NCBI GenBank assembly: GCA_023897205.1
Contig: JAHWDD010000007.1
Location: forward strand, 4,154,001-4,218,000
DNA from: Exophiala sp. HKRS030
Lineage: Eukaryota; Ascomycota; Eurotiomycetes; Chaetothyriales; Herpotrichiellaceae
Direction of reading: 5' to 3'
Length of the DNA: 64,000 bases
The stretch's first letter is position 1. Each line of letters begins with the position of its first letter. Position numbers and translations under genes: made by a program. Positions 9,431-20,909 of the stretch are shown piece by piece. The notes under the pieces are model-generated. The model was not told the DNA's origin, ran no database searches, and saw only the letters and a list, made by a program, of their open reading frames with translations.

Positions 9431-12225
9431 ATGGCCTCATCAAGCAGCCCACAGTTTACTGATCGCAGTGCACAGGCATTGACTGATGCTGCGGCTCTCG
9501 CAGAACAGTATGCTCACACTCAAATCCTTCCTTTACATTTGGCGGTGTCTTTGTTCGATCCTCCTCCTGATGAGTCAAAAGATCAACAGACTACTGCTAA
9601 TGCCTCACAACAACACGCTTCGGCTCCTCTTTTCAGACAGGTTGTAGAACGAGCCCACGGTGACCCTCAACTACTCGACCGGGCCTTGAAAAAGGCTCTC
9701 GTGCGCTTACCCAGTCAAGATCCTCCTCCAGACCATGTCACCATGTCTCCACAATTATCCAAAGTCATTCGATCGGCTCAAGAATTGCAAAAGACACAGA
9801 AGGATAGTTTTGTTGCCATCGATCACCTGATCACCGCTTTAGCCAAGATCCCAAGATTCAAGATGCTCTTCGAGAAGCCAATATTCCCAACACAAAACTC
9901 ATTGACAGTGCCATCCAGCAAATACGAGGCACCAAGAGGGTAGACTCCAAGAACGCCGATTCGGAACAAGAAAATGAAAACCTCAAGAAATTCACCATTG
10001 ACATGACTCAGTTGGCAAGAGAAGGCAAACTGGACCCTGTCATTGGACGAGAAGAAGAAATTCGAAGAGTGGTTCGGATCCTCTCGAGGCGAACCAAGAA
10101 CAATCCCGTTCTGATTGGTGAGCCAGGTGTTGGTAAAACCACAGTCATTGAAGGTTTGGCACAACGAATCATCAATGCCGACGTACCTGCCAATCTCGCA
10201 GCATGTAAATTGCTCTCTCTTGACGTGGGATCTCTTGTCGCTGGTAGCAAGTACCGGGGTGAATTTGAGGAGAGAATGAAGGGCGTTCTCAAGGAGATCG
10301 AGGCTTCCCAAGAAATGATTGTTCTCTTCGTCGACGAGATCCACCTGCTCATGGCGCTGGCGCCAGCGGCGAGGGTGGCATGGATGCCGCCAATTTGCTC
10401 AAGCCCATGCTTGCTCGTGGTCAATTACACTGTATCGGTGCCACAACTCTTGCAGAATACCGAAAATACATCGAGAAGGACGCTGCTTTCGAACGACGAT
10501 TCCAACAAGTCTTGGTTAAGGAACCAACTGTTGCCGAGACCATTTCAATCTTGCGTGGTTTGAAGGAACGCTATGAAGTCCATCACGGCGTTACCATCCT
10601 CGACAGTGCCATCGTGGCCGCGGCGACACTCGCAGCTCGATATATTACATCCAGACGACTGCCCGATTCAGCAGTTGATTTGATCGATGAAGCCGCAGCC
10701 GATGTTCGTGTCATCCGAGAATCACAACCAGAAGTTCTTGACAATCTTGAAAGACGTCTGAAACAGCTCGAGATTGAAATCCACGCCCTCACCAAAGAGA
10801 CGGACCCTGCATCTGTTCAACGTCTCGAAGAGGCCAAACGGGAAGCAGCAAACACTAAAGAAGAATTGGAACCTCTGAAGGAGCATTACGAACGTGAGAA
10901 GGCCCGTTCAAGAGAAATTCAAGAGGCAAAGATCAAGCTCGACCAGCTCAAAAACAAGAGAGATGAAGCCGAGCGATCAAATGATCTTCAAACAGCATCA
11001 GATCTGACATACTTTGCCATTCCTGATGTCGCTGCAAAGATCAAAGCTCTTGAGGCTGCTCGCGCTCAGGCAGATGCCGATCAACATGCTCGTGCTGGTT
11101 CACTAGGCGAAGCGTCCCCCACCGATGCCGTCGGGCCGAGCAGATCAACTCGATTGTTGCACGACAGACCGGTATTCCCGTTAACAGACTACGGGCTTCG
11201 GAACGAGAAAAGATCCTTCACATGGAACAACATCTGCAAAAGGTTGTGGTTGGGCAAAAAGAAGCCGTGCAATCTGTCTCCAATGCCATCAGGCTCACAA
11301 GATCCGGGCTTGCCAACCCCAATCAACCACCCAGCTTTTTGTTTTGTGGTCCTTCTGGAACTGGTAAGACCCTCCTTACTAAGGCACTTGCGGAGTTCTT
11401 GTTCGACGATCCCAAGGCCATGATACGCTTCGATATGTCGGAGTACCAAGAAAGACATTCCCTGTCAAGGATGATTGGTGCACCTCCAGGCTACGTTGGT
11501 CATGACGCTGGTGGTCAACTGACTGAGGCTCTTCGACGACGACCTTTCTCGATTCTACTTTTCGATGAAGTTGAGAAAGCTGCCAAAGAAGTTCTCACCG
11601 TCCTGCTTCAATTGATGGATGATGGTCGAATCACTGATGGCCAAGGTCGTGTTGTTGATGCTAAGAATTGTATTGTCGTGATGACCAGCAATCTTGGTGC
11701 AGAATATCTCTCACGAAACAATGCCCGGATGGAAAGATTGATCCGACTACCAAGGAGCTAGTCATGAATGCTCTTCGCAATTATTTCTTACCCGAATTCT
11801 TGAACAGAATCAGTTCAATCGTTATCTTCAATCGTCTGACCAGACGTGAAATCAGGAAGATTGTTGATGTTCGGTTGAAGGAAATTCAGAAACGACTAGA
11901 AGCAAACGACAAAAAGATCATCATCGATGCAACAGACGAAGTCAAAGATTATCTGGGCGCAGCAGGATACTCGCCAGCATATGGTGCTCGTCCTTTACAA
12001 CGATTGATTGAGAAGGAAATTCTCAACCGGCTTGCTGTTCTGATCCTTAGAGGTGCTATCAGAGATGGTGAAACGGCACGTGTGGAACTGGAGGATGGAA
12101 GAATTGTGGTCCTGCCAAATCACTCAGATAGTGACATGGACGATGACGAGGATATGATTGACGAGGACGATGCTATGCTCGAGATTGAAGATGCTCCAAA
12201 CGGAAACATGGATCTCTACGAATGA
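9431..12225 (+). CDS. hsp104: Hsp104/ClpB disaggregase, with four one-base gaps
   Basis: The protein aligns end to end with the ring-shaped AAA+ chaperone that threads aggregated proteins with Hsp70 help. An N domain (LHLAVSLF) precedes the first ATPase (Walker A GEPGVGKT near residue 230, Walker B FVDEIH), a coiled-coil M domain, the second ATPase (GPSGTGKT near residue 640, LLFDEVEKA) and an acidic tail ending MDLYE. Reading requires four frame changes, near 9845-9848, 10353-10354, 11136-11137 and 11726-11728. Each is repaired by one extra base, and sequence on both sides is perfectly conserved; none looks like an intron. With them the protein is about 932 residues, close to the usual 900-930. 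The shifts are most likely sequence errors; a recent pseudogene is the alternative. Confidence 0.9.
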
Positions 12226-12825
12226 AGAAGTTCTGCACGTCCACCAAAAAAAAGGGCCTGAAGGCAAATATCAAAGACGAATTATGAATGTTTGTAATAT
12301 CCAATACAGCGCATTAGTGTTTGGCGTTATGGGTTGATTGAAAAAGAACCATGAAATAATGATCAGTTTCCCCCAAAGCATGCTTACAGCTCTACAGGCT
12401 GGCGAGATAGCCGGAGGATAAGTTTGTTTCTGGCACAGATAGTCCAATACGAAACAATTCCATCATGTCTTTTTAGTTCTATCTTGTCGTAGTCATGCCA
12501 GTGACAGAGAAGCTAGAGTAGTTCATCGCATACAATGTAATCCACATGTCCGATATACTGCCAAGCACTTAAACCCTTTAGTGGCCTTTGCTAGGTACAT
12601 ATGGTAAGTACGGATAGTTAACAAATCACGTCGCGTCGCGTGGTCAGAAGCGTCGTGCGGTCACCGAAACGCGAAATCCCAGACGCGTCGGATGAGGCTG
12701 ATGTCATTTGACTACTACAACTTGTCCAGACCATTGATGCACGTGAGTATGAAACACATGTGATCTCTCTATCTTTCTCTTGGTCGTCTTGGAAATCTTT
12801 GCACCATCATACCCAGAATTCAGAT
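12226..12825. other. intergenic, CENP-X promoter
   Basis: There is no gene. The left part is the Hsp104 3' UTR, with an A-run shortly after the stop. The right part is rich in CGCG words, listed separately. Confidence 0.6.
12669..12688 (+). promoter_or_regulatory. MCB-like cell-cycle boxes upstream of CENP-X
   Basis: AAACGCGAAA (core 12669-12674) and ACGCGT (12683-12688) match sites of the MBF/SBF G1/S transcription factors. Further CGCGTCGCG words lie near 12630-12641. The boxes lie about 140-155 nt before the start codon of a DNA-repair/centromere gene, a class commonly controlled by MBF. The assignment is by motif only. Confidence 0.5.
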
Positions 12826-13682
12826 ATGGCTCCTACAAAGCCAGTCAGTGCCAGGCCCGCCTTCTCCCCTCCTCGGCCAGGGAAATCCAAAGTCACGAAA
12901 AAATCCAAGGCATCGTCAGCGACCAGCGGCGCAAAACAGAAGAAGTCAAACGGTCGATCGGTCACAACGCCAAGTAAGGCAAATGGAACTGAGGCGGCTA
13001 GTAGGGTCGGGAAGACGCATCATGCCAACAATGTGAGAGCGAAGGTTGGAGGACACAAGGACAAGACATCAGCAAAATCCAAGTCGAGCTCAAGTTCCCA
13101 TTCCCACCGGACGCAGAAACAATCAAGTCGGAGTTATGCGGGAAAGACGAGGAGTCTGTTCGACGATGAGGCAGACGAAGACGACGACGAGGATGACAAT
13201 ATGGAGGAAGACGGCCAAGATGATGAAGACAACGAATCCTCCGGCCCTGACCACGACCAAGATGACAACAGCACACACTCACAAACACCACCACCGTCAT
13301 CATCCGCATCACGCGCCTCATCACCTGAACCAGATTACATCCTCGCCGAGGTAACCACCAAGAACCCCCAAACAACCCTTTCTCTTCCTCCTCACACACC
13401 GCCGATCCGGCCATCCCACCATCCTTAATCCACCTCATCCTCACACATCACTTCGCACACCCAGACACCACCAGCCTATCGACTGACGCGAGAAGTCTAC
13501 TGGGCAAATACGTCGAGGTTTTCGTGCGAGAGGGCATTCGTAGATGTGTGGCGCAAAAGAGCGAGAACGATGGGATCTCTCATGATGCGAATGACGACGA
13601 GACATATCCAACTACGGATAAGGGCTGGTTGGAGGTCGAGGACTTGGAACGTATCGGTGTCCAGCTGTGTCTGGACTTTTAA
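12826..13682 (+). CDS. CENP-X / MHF2 histone-fold protein with long N-terminal extension (one-base gap)
   Basis: The C-terminal part (IPPSLIHLILTHHF, KYVEVFVREGIRRCV, GWLEVEDLERIGVQLCLDF) is the CENP-X/MHF2 histone fold, which pairs with CENP-S/MHF1 at kinetochores and with FANCM-type helicases at stalled forks. Usual CENP-X is 80-110 residues; here about 165 residues of Lys/Ser-rich and then acidic low-complexity sequence precede it, ending at SPEPDYILAEVT. The N-terminal frame and the fold are one base out of register; an extra base in the CCCCCAAA stretch (13365-13372) joins them to about 285 residues. I chose ATG 12826 because an upstream in-frame ATG at 12760 adds an unlikely aromatic leader. 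Confidence 0.75.
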
Positions 13683-14587
13683 AGAAGATGAAGAAGAATG
13701 ATAGAACGAGAAAAAGAGAAAGGAACACGTCGGCTAGCTATCGTGTTCACGCATGTACAGAGCAAGGCGCCGGGCAGGGATTCGCCGACCACATACAACT
13801 TGCATATGTACAGTCGTACATTCAATCGAGTCCGCCTACATATCATACCCGTTACCAATTGGACTCCGGCTTAAACTTGCGACAATAGTAACCCGGCTGG
13901 ACATCTTGATATTTCAGGGGACACCTTATTTATGAGACACGCATCTCACAGACTTGTCAAGTCGACGATACCGCTATGCGCACCCAACGTCGCTGAGACA
14001 TAACCCCAAAGCGAGATGACTTGTTCACTGTCCTCTTGGTCTCGGGCATTTTTCTATTCTACCAGGCTATAACACATGAAAATGTATACATACGGGTCCC
14101 GGATCCAGATCCCATCCCAACGAGCATAACAGCCGACCAGCGAGTCAACCAACCAGCTATAGCAAGAAAATTGAACCAAAAGCTCGTCACTCCATTACGC
14201 TTGCTGAATTGTCCAGAATCTACAGATTTCGCGCTCACTCTCGTCGTCGTCATTGTCGTCAGCGTCATCTTTTGTCGTCATTTGCAAGTCCCTTTCTCCT
14301 CTACCAGGTCACGAGGTCCTACCAACCACACTCGATCCACACAGTCCATCCTTCTCCCTGACTACAGGTCTGTGTCGGGCTGTGCTGTGCCGTCAATTCG
14401 ATAATGTTGAAATGGTCATATACTCCACCGACGACCGACGACCGCGAGACCGTCTCCTCGTAGCGCCATGCTATCCCCTGCCCTGCGGACATCAACACGT
14501 CGTCGTTTCTTATTCATCTTTCTTGGGTGGTTGGTTGGTTGGTTGGTTGATCGGTCCATCTCTTCGCCCACCGCGCTTGCCAGGACT
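13683..14587. other. intergenic between convergent genes
   Basis: No gene is recognised. It should hold the 3' UTRs of CENP-X (plus) and the Thr-run protein (minus). A (TTGG)n run lies at about 14527-14549. Confidence 0.5.
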
Positions 14588-16773
14588 TTAGAAGAAACGG
14601 TGTGATCGGCTCTTGGAGCGTTCGCGCTCGACGGGTTCGACTGCTTCGGCATCTGTAGAGATAGCGAGAGAGGAACGCGTTAGCCACATTGATGTTTCAT
14701 GTGTTCCTGAGTGAGGAAGAGGAGTGGGCTGATATAGTAGGAAAGGGGGACGGGAAGAGTGACTTGAGCGTGGAGAGGGAGAGGAGGACGAGAAGGGGAG
14801 GTTTGGTGTGAAGCGGCCAGGGGCTGGTAGAGACGAGCAGAGGACTCAAGAATGAAGGACGAGGGCAAGATTCCCAAACCGCAACGAAAGACCGAATGTG
14901 TGGATGAAGAAGAAAGGTTGCAAGACATTTGCAAGTGGCTCGCTCGCTCGCTCGTTCGCTTTTTCACACGCTGGCTGGCGATAACGTACCCGCTGCTCGC
15001 GCCGCTCGTGCTCCTCTCGTTCTTCAATGCACACTCAACCAGTCCTGGCTTGGAGAATCTGCACCACTGTCCTTCAAAGCTTCAACCTCGCCGCTCGATC
15101 CCCCAATAAACCCACCACCCTTCTCGTCTCTCCATCCAGCTCACCTCCCTCACGCTCTCGTAGTAGAATCCATACCTTGCACGCCGACGGGTTTCCTCTT
15201 GAAGAGCTTACCCAAACTGCCCTTCTCTCTCGGCGGACTATTCGTACCAGTACCAGTACCAGTACCCGCACCCGACCTCGCCTGAGCGCCGCCAGCAAAC
15301 CCAGGAGTATCTTGCTCGCCATACCCACCATCGAAGCCCGGCCCATGATGTCCCGGCCATCCACCGGGGATACCCTCGACCTCGGCCCTGCCGCGCTGCA
15401 AGATCTCCTCGTTCTGGGCGTTTTTCGCCGCGGCTTTCTTCTCATTCTTGCGCGGAAAGTTCTTGTCGATCGTCGAGTTGAATGTGCCGCGGAGCGTTTC
15501 GCCGACGCCCTGGTGTGCGGAGAAACGGAGAGAGGTTAGCTCTGATGTTGCTTCATGGGGATTGAGGATAGTATGGGATGGGAAGGGATGGGAAGGGATG
15601 GGATGGGTTTGTGGGCAGACTTCGTTGGAGGCATGAGTGGGTATCGGCATCGAGGCGATGGCAGTGCGGATCGGGGATTGTTACTCACATGGATGCCTTT
15701 TGCGGCTAGTTTCAGATCGTTGATTGTTGAAGCGTTGTGCCGTTGCGGTTGATCTGTCGTGTGGAGAGCAGGTTGTCCTCCTCCAAGTGGAGCTCGGCCC
15801 GGATAGCTGAAGTTCTGCCGTGACGGACTCGCAGGAGGTGTTGTCCCTGTTCGGCCTGCATGGAATGATCCAGGCATATCGACAGGGCTGACGGGTGCGT
15901 ATTCAAAGGATTGATCGCGGGCGACTTCCTGTGATCGTCGCATGGCGCTGCGTGGAGGGACGGGTGGGGAGTCTTCGAGCGGCGCATGCAGACCGCCCGT
16001 GGAGGAGGCGACTGGCTGCGAAGACGGCGGCGGTGGTGGTAATTGAGGGAGACGCTGTGCTGTGGGTTGCTGTGGCAGAGGGCTGTGACGCCCATAACCT
16101 CCTTGTTGTTGTGTCGTGCTGGTCGATGTTATCGCCGGTTGCGGAGACTGTGCTCTCCCACCCGACCCAGCTGGCATCTCGAGCAGAGGGGGTCGGCCGT
16201 CGATTGTCTGCGCGAAGCCTTGTTGCTGAGGTTCGAGCAGTGGTGGTCTCCCCTCAGGAATTGCCTGGCCTGAGAGTGGTGGTTGGTGCTGCTGTTGTAC
16301 ATCTCGTGTGACTTCCTTGTTGATATCTTGAGTCCGTTTACCTCCCTTGTGGTAGTTGTCGTGGTTGTGGTTGTGGTCGTTGTCACCACCGTGACTACTT
16401 CGCCGGTATCTTCATCAAACACCTCGCCAGTCGACGGCTTGAGGGCCAAGTTCCGATCTTGATCGATGTTCCCGATTTCACTGTTTTTCTCGGCTGAGAT
16501 GATATCTCCGCCAGATGTATCCAAGGGTTTCGCGAGGGCAGTGTTCTTCTCATCCACCGGGACGACTTCGTTGTGAGGGTTCGGTGTGATCCGACCCTTC
16601 AGTGCTCCATCGGCACTATTGGCGGAGCTTTGGTATGCCGAATCTGGTAGGTTATTGACCTGGCGCTCGGGCGTTTTGTCTCGTTTGCCGAGCAGTCGAG
16701 AGAGGCCGCGAGGCTTCTTCTCCTTCTCGACTTGTGCAGAGGGCCCAGACATGAATGAGGCAGAATGGGACAT
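14588..16773 (-). CDS. Thr-run, Pro-rich fungal protein of unknown function (one-base gap)
   Basis: Starts MSHSASFMSGPSAQ and is mostly disordered, with a 13-residue Thr run after DEDTGEVV and a Pro/Gln-rich middle. The only compact motif is LKLAAKGIH/GVGETLRGTFNSTIDKNF, which I remember from other filamentous-fungal proteins without a known role. A 179-nt intron (15688-15510) splits that motif. Between the Thr run and KGGKRTQDIN the frame slips by one base near 16344-16348. The 3' end is uncertain: without further splicing it stops at 15150, but a 523-nt intron (15175-14653) with correct borders and phase leads to an Arg/Ser-rich last exon ending RSHRFF at 14588, which I prefer. Confidence 0.6.
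15571..15610. repeat. GGGATGGGAA tandem repeat inside an intron
   Basis: Three to four copies of a 10-nt GGGATGGGAA-like unit lie in the 179-nt intron of the Thr-run gene. It is a short local expansion and explains why this intron is longer than the others. Confidence 0.6.
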
Positions 16774-17110
16774 GGCGGGATATTGTGTAAAGACTTTTGG
16801 AATGGCTGACAAGGAAATGGCAATCAAAGGGACATGAGGAGTAGTGAAGATGTGTTGCGCAAGCAGAATCTCGTGGTGGAATTCCAGGGTTCACATTGAT
16901 TGCATTTCCTGGTTGACAGGATGATATGATGTCACTTGTATGCACAAAGCAAGCCACGCGTTAAGAAACTCCGTCTGATACGGGGCCAGCTATACCCAAA
17001 GTATATTAGTATAGCTGATCTTATACCGGCCATTACTATGATTGGGCAGAGATTACTCTGTAAAGCCACGCTTTGGTGACAAGCCACATCATGCACCGCC
17101 ACATTATCCA

Positions 17111-18723
17111 TCAATCCCCGTTGATGCCTCCTGGGACTCTTCTGCGGACACTGGCGTATGCAGCATCCAACTCCATTTCCATTTCACATCTGCATTTCAG
17201 CTCACACATCATTGGCCAAGTACTCTGTTCTCCTCTGAACCGCCACTCCTGTAATTTCGCCAACGTAGGATAGTCAAAGAGATGTAAATAATCTCGCAAA
17301 CCTAACTTGGGAGTTATGGATACCTTTCCCCAAGGCGCCGGGACCGGTACTTTCTCATCCAACAGAACACGTTGAAGAGGAACAGGCAAGAGTCCGAGGT
17401 TCTCAAGCTGTCTTAGCCAATGTACACCCTCGCCCAACGCGAATCTGATAATGGCACCAAGTAGCGGGGAGTAATCTGCCCAGGCTTGAAGACGTATAAA
17501 TGGTGCCACATAAGGTCGAGTTTGTGAAAAGATAAAATGATTGACATTGAAAATCTCTCCAATTCGCTGCAATGCCGTCTCTGGATGGACCATGACCTGT
17601 ACACCCGATAAGAGATCGGAAAAGTCAGCCGCGTAGTAGTTCGTAATTGCTCCTGTTTGGTCTTTGCACAGAAGCTGCGCAGGTGCATACATCTGCTTTG
17701 ACGTTGCAATCGATGCCATGACAGCCGTCCGAATCAATACATGAGGTGCGGTAACATAGTTGAGGAGTTGAGGAGTTCCAGCTACCTCCGACATAGCAAT
17801 TGTGATGTTCAATACTCGCCCTGTCTTGGCATATGCTTCCTCAAATGTCATATCTCCCAAGTTTTCTTCGGCACAATCTCCCATGACTTGAATATCAAAA
17901 AAGTGTCTATCATTCTGATATCGCAAGTACCGCCGTCTCAAAGCCTCAAGAAAAGGAGATCTCAGCCAGGTGGTCAAAAAGGTGACAGGACGTTGTGCGC
18001 CTGCACGAGCAAAAGCATCCAAATTGACTCCAACACCTAACAATTTCTGGGGAATTCTTCTTCGGAACAGGTACATAGCAAAGCAGCCATGAGTGCCCCT
18101 GAAGAACTTCCTGTGATAATTTGTGGTAAAATTCCTTGTTCATATAATGCTTTGACAACTCCAAAGTGAGACAAACTCACGATAGCACCACCCTGAAGTA
18201 CTAGCGTTGTCCGACCAAGGATGGTCCGCATGTCACTTAGGAGTTGTCGTTTTTCTTGGGCGGATATGATGACGGGGCCGGTCCTCATGGAGCTGGGATC
18301 AGCAACATATGCAATGCACCGACGGAATTCGAGAAGATATTCATGAATGAGACGTTTCGTCTGAACTGGAGATTTTCGATAGAGTGAAGGCGATAGGATC
18401 CGACACAGATTACGGAGACTTTGATGCCGCAATTGACTACAAAGTCCACGATCGTCGTGTAATCTTCGACATCTTTCGAGTTCTCGACGGTGATTGGCAA
18501 GGTCGTGCCAATCATACGCAGGATCACGATCTTGTGCTGTCCAATTGTCGACGCCGCGCAATGTGTCAATGTTTAGTTGTTCATTAAACCAGTCCTCGTA
18601 ACGTTCAAAAGGAATGTCCGAGTTGGAAGTTGGTGATCCTTGCTTTCGTGTTGGAGTAAAACTCATAAAGAAGCAATACAAGAAGCCATATATGAGGCCG
18701 AAGAAGTACTGGAGGAGGTCCAT
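17111..18723 (-). CDS. patatin-like phospholipase / Tgl-type lipase (one-base gap)
   Basis: About 537 residues once a one-base gap in the GGGG run at 18049-18052 (plus strand) is allowed. An N-terminal hydrophobic segment (residues about 4-21) and an Arg-rich helical region precede the patatin domain: oxyanion loop LVLQGGAIVSLSHFG, nucleophile elbow GSSSG, then LLRSPFLEA-like lipid-binding helices and EIFNVNHFIFSQTRPYV. Fungal relatives (Tgl3/4/5 and phospholipase B-like proteins) hydrolyse triacylglycerol or lysophospholipid at lipid droplets. The usual DG[SAG] carrying the catalytic Asp is not found before EIFNVNHF; the aligned residues read QVM. It is divergent with COQ4, sharing a 630-nt promoter region. 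Confidence 0.75.
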
Positions 18724-19356
18724 GCTGACAGGCGTATAATGCGAAAAGAAGTTGATACAATTGAAAGCATGTCAGGTGGAATCAGATATGAAGAGAAAGA
18801 TGATAGAAAGCTGGGAGGAGAGTGAGTTGTAAGAAGCAGGTAGACATATTGAACACATGACAAAGATCAGGAAGTCGGAAGTCATGAAGTGGTTGAGCTT
18901 GTGGTTGTGCTTGTAGTTATGATCATCCGAGTCGCTCCTGCAAGTTTCACATGCTTGCCAAGGCAGTTGCGGAATCGCTGAAGCTCAAAAGGAGGCACGA
19001 GGCTATGACTTCAGGGTCCAGACAACGGGTCAGGCCTGGTTGATAAGATGTCCTTTGCGTTGTCGTTCCTCGAGCTCAGAGAGGCACTTCTAGCTAAATA
19101 GTGTATTATCATGTACAAGAATCTCTAGTGCTTGTGATGGCGAGTCAAGTCTCAGGATCACGTCTAAAATAGAACATGTGAGATTCGCTCGGACTCCAAA
19201 GTACAAGAAACCTTGAATGGGTTTTGGAAGTGGAAACTCGGAGCCGGAAAATCTCATGGCCTCTGATCCGAGTCAACACCAAACCCTCCATCCACTCTTT
19301 GACCCTCGCAGCTTCTGCTATTCCCATTCCTACTGCATCGTCGTCCCATTCGAGAT
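18724..19356. other. divergent promoter region
   Basis: It separates the patatin gene (minus) from COQ4 (plus). No gene or clear regulatory motif is seen. Confidence 0.6.
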
Positions 19357-20313
19357 ATGGCGTTGAAGCAGTGTACCCGGCAGAGGGATCTCGCACTCCT
19401 CTCCTCTATTCTCCCGAGCTCTCAACACATTTGCACTACTCGTGTCCGACCGCACTCTACACGGCATGATCAACTCTGCAATCACACCACTCACACCACT
19501 TCTCAAAGACATTTCTCTGTTTTGAACCGACCACCTCCCAACTACCCCGGCCATGTTCCTCTGACAAAACTTGAAAGAGTAGGTCTGGCAGTTGGGAGCG
19601 CAATCACCTCTTTAATCGACCCTTACCGACATGACATGGTCGCGGCATGTGGGGAGGCCACTGCTCAACCATTCTTCATTTCCTCATTACGGAACCGCAT
19701 GTTATCAGATCCTACAGGTCGGAGAATTTTAAAAGATCGTCCTCGAATCACGTCTAAGACCCTCCCTCTGGAAATGTTACGTGCGTTACCAGAAGACAGT
19801 GTGGGGAGAACTTATGCAGCATGGTTGGACAGGGAGGGAGTCACTCCTGACACCAGAGACAGCGTACGCTATATCGATGATGAGGAAGAGGCCTATGTGA
19901 TGCAAAGATACCGTGAATGCCACGATTTTTATCACGCTGTGACCGGATTGCCTGTATGGGTTGAGGGTGAAATTGGATTGAAGGCTTTCGAATTTGCCAA
20001 TACAGGACTGCCCATGACAGGACTGAGTTTGGCTGCAATTGTTCGATTAAAGCCTGTTGAGAGAAAAAGGATGTTCGAGATCTTCTTACCCTGGGCTTTC
20101 AGCAATGGATGGAAAAGTAAGGATTTGATCAATGTATACTGGGAGGAAGAGCTCAAGACACCTGTCGAGGAGTTGAGGAAGAGGTTGGGAATTGAGCAGC
20201 CACCAGATTTGAGAGCGATTCGAAGGAAAATAAGAGATGAACGGAGAGCAGCCAAAGCAGCAAAGGAGGGGGCATCCGGGCTAGAACACAACCCTCCTTC
20301 GCCTGCGGTTTAG
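19357..20313 (+). CDS. coq4: COQ4, ubiquinone biosynthesis protein
   Basis: A single exon of 318 residues. The first 45-50 residues are basic, Ser/Thr-rich and without acids, a mitochondrial presequence. The body matches COQ4: [30 protein letters not shown], then [14 protein letters not shown] with the metal-binding HDxxH and a Glu ([14 protein letters not shown]) downstream. COQ4 holds together the matrix-side CoQ synthase complex and has been linked to C1 decarboxylation/hydroxylation of the quinone head. The tail is Lys/Arg-rich. There are no frameshifts. The start is the first ATG and gives a normal length. Confidence 0.95.
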   Translation: MALKQCTRQRDLALLSSILPSSQHICTTRVRPHSTRHDQLCNHTTHTTSQRHFSVLNRPPPNYPGHVPLTKLERVGLAVGSAITSLIDPYRHDMVAACGEATAQPFFISSLRNRMLSDPTGRRILKDRPRITSKTLPLEMLRALPEDSVGRTYAAWLDREGVTPDTRDSVRYIDDEEEAYVMQRYRECHDFYHAVTGLPVWVEGEIGLKAFEFANTGLPMTGLSLAAIVRLKPVERKRMFEIFLPWAFSNGWKSKDLINVYWEEELKTPVEELRKRLGIEQPPDLRAIRRKIRDERRAAKAAKEGASGLEHNPPSPAV

Positions 20314-20371
20314 TGAAGGAATCCAAAATGTACAATAACTTTTCGAACGGGGTATCATATAAGAAAGGGCG

Positions 20372-20909
20372 TTACGAATCGTTGAGCAAGTCGTCAAGAT
20401 CATCATCGTCCCATCCTCCTCTCCTCACAACTTTGACGCTTTCCAGTGTCTGTCCTGACTGCTTTTCATGCTCAGACAAACTTGCAAGCATGTCCTTCAA
20501 CTGAGCTTCCGTCACTTTTTGGCGTAATTGACCAGACCTGCCCAAAGCTATCAGTCTATTTTCGACATCTGTGGCTCGTGACTCTTTGACTAGGCGGATA
20601 CGACCAAGACGGTCTTGGGCTTCAGGTTCGAGGATCTGGTTGAGGATGGACGATCGGGCTTCGGATTCTTGCTGTCTAGAGCCGTGTCAGTAATAGAATA
20701 TGACCAAAGTCGTCATGTATCTGTCACCTCTTCTGGTCGTCATCGGCGGCGTTGTCGGGTGACCCTGGACCACCGCGTGCGCTTCCACCTTGTTGTTTCA
20801 GTTGCGCCAGGCGCGCAGCTCTAATCTAGAGAACGGTACAAGTGAGCGTTGCGGCAAGATGGTTGTAATCTGTTGATTTCCTTACCTGTGCTAATTCGTC
20901 GTCGGCCAT
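20372..20909 (-). CDS. PDCD5 / TFAR19-family DNA-binding protein
   Basis: Three exons (20909-20886, 20825-20728, 20675-20372) give 141 residues. MADDELAQIRAARLAQLKQQ followed by a Gly/Pro spacer, then QESEARSSILNQILEPEAQ and RLGRIRLVKESRATDVENRL are the hallmarks of programmed-cell-death protein 5 (yeast Ymr074c, archaeal relatives), a triple-helix bundle linked to DNA binding and to chaperonin/p53 partners in animals. The acidic WDDDDLDDLLND tail is typical of the eukaryotic form. The 8-codon first exon and both introns (60 and 52 nt) are canonical. Its 3' end lies only 58 nt from the COQ4 stop (tail to tail). Confidence 0.93.

Noticed and set aside
9431..12225. Programmed frameshifting in Hsp104
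   Set aside because: Four independent shifts with no slippery-site and pseudoknot pattern, and the same defect in eight unrelated genes, make recoding far less likely than missing bases.
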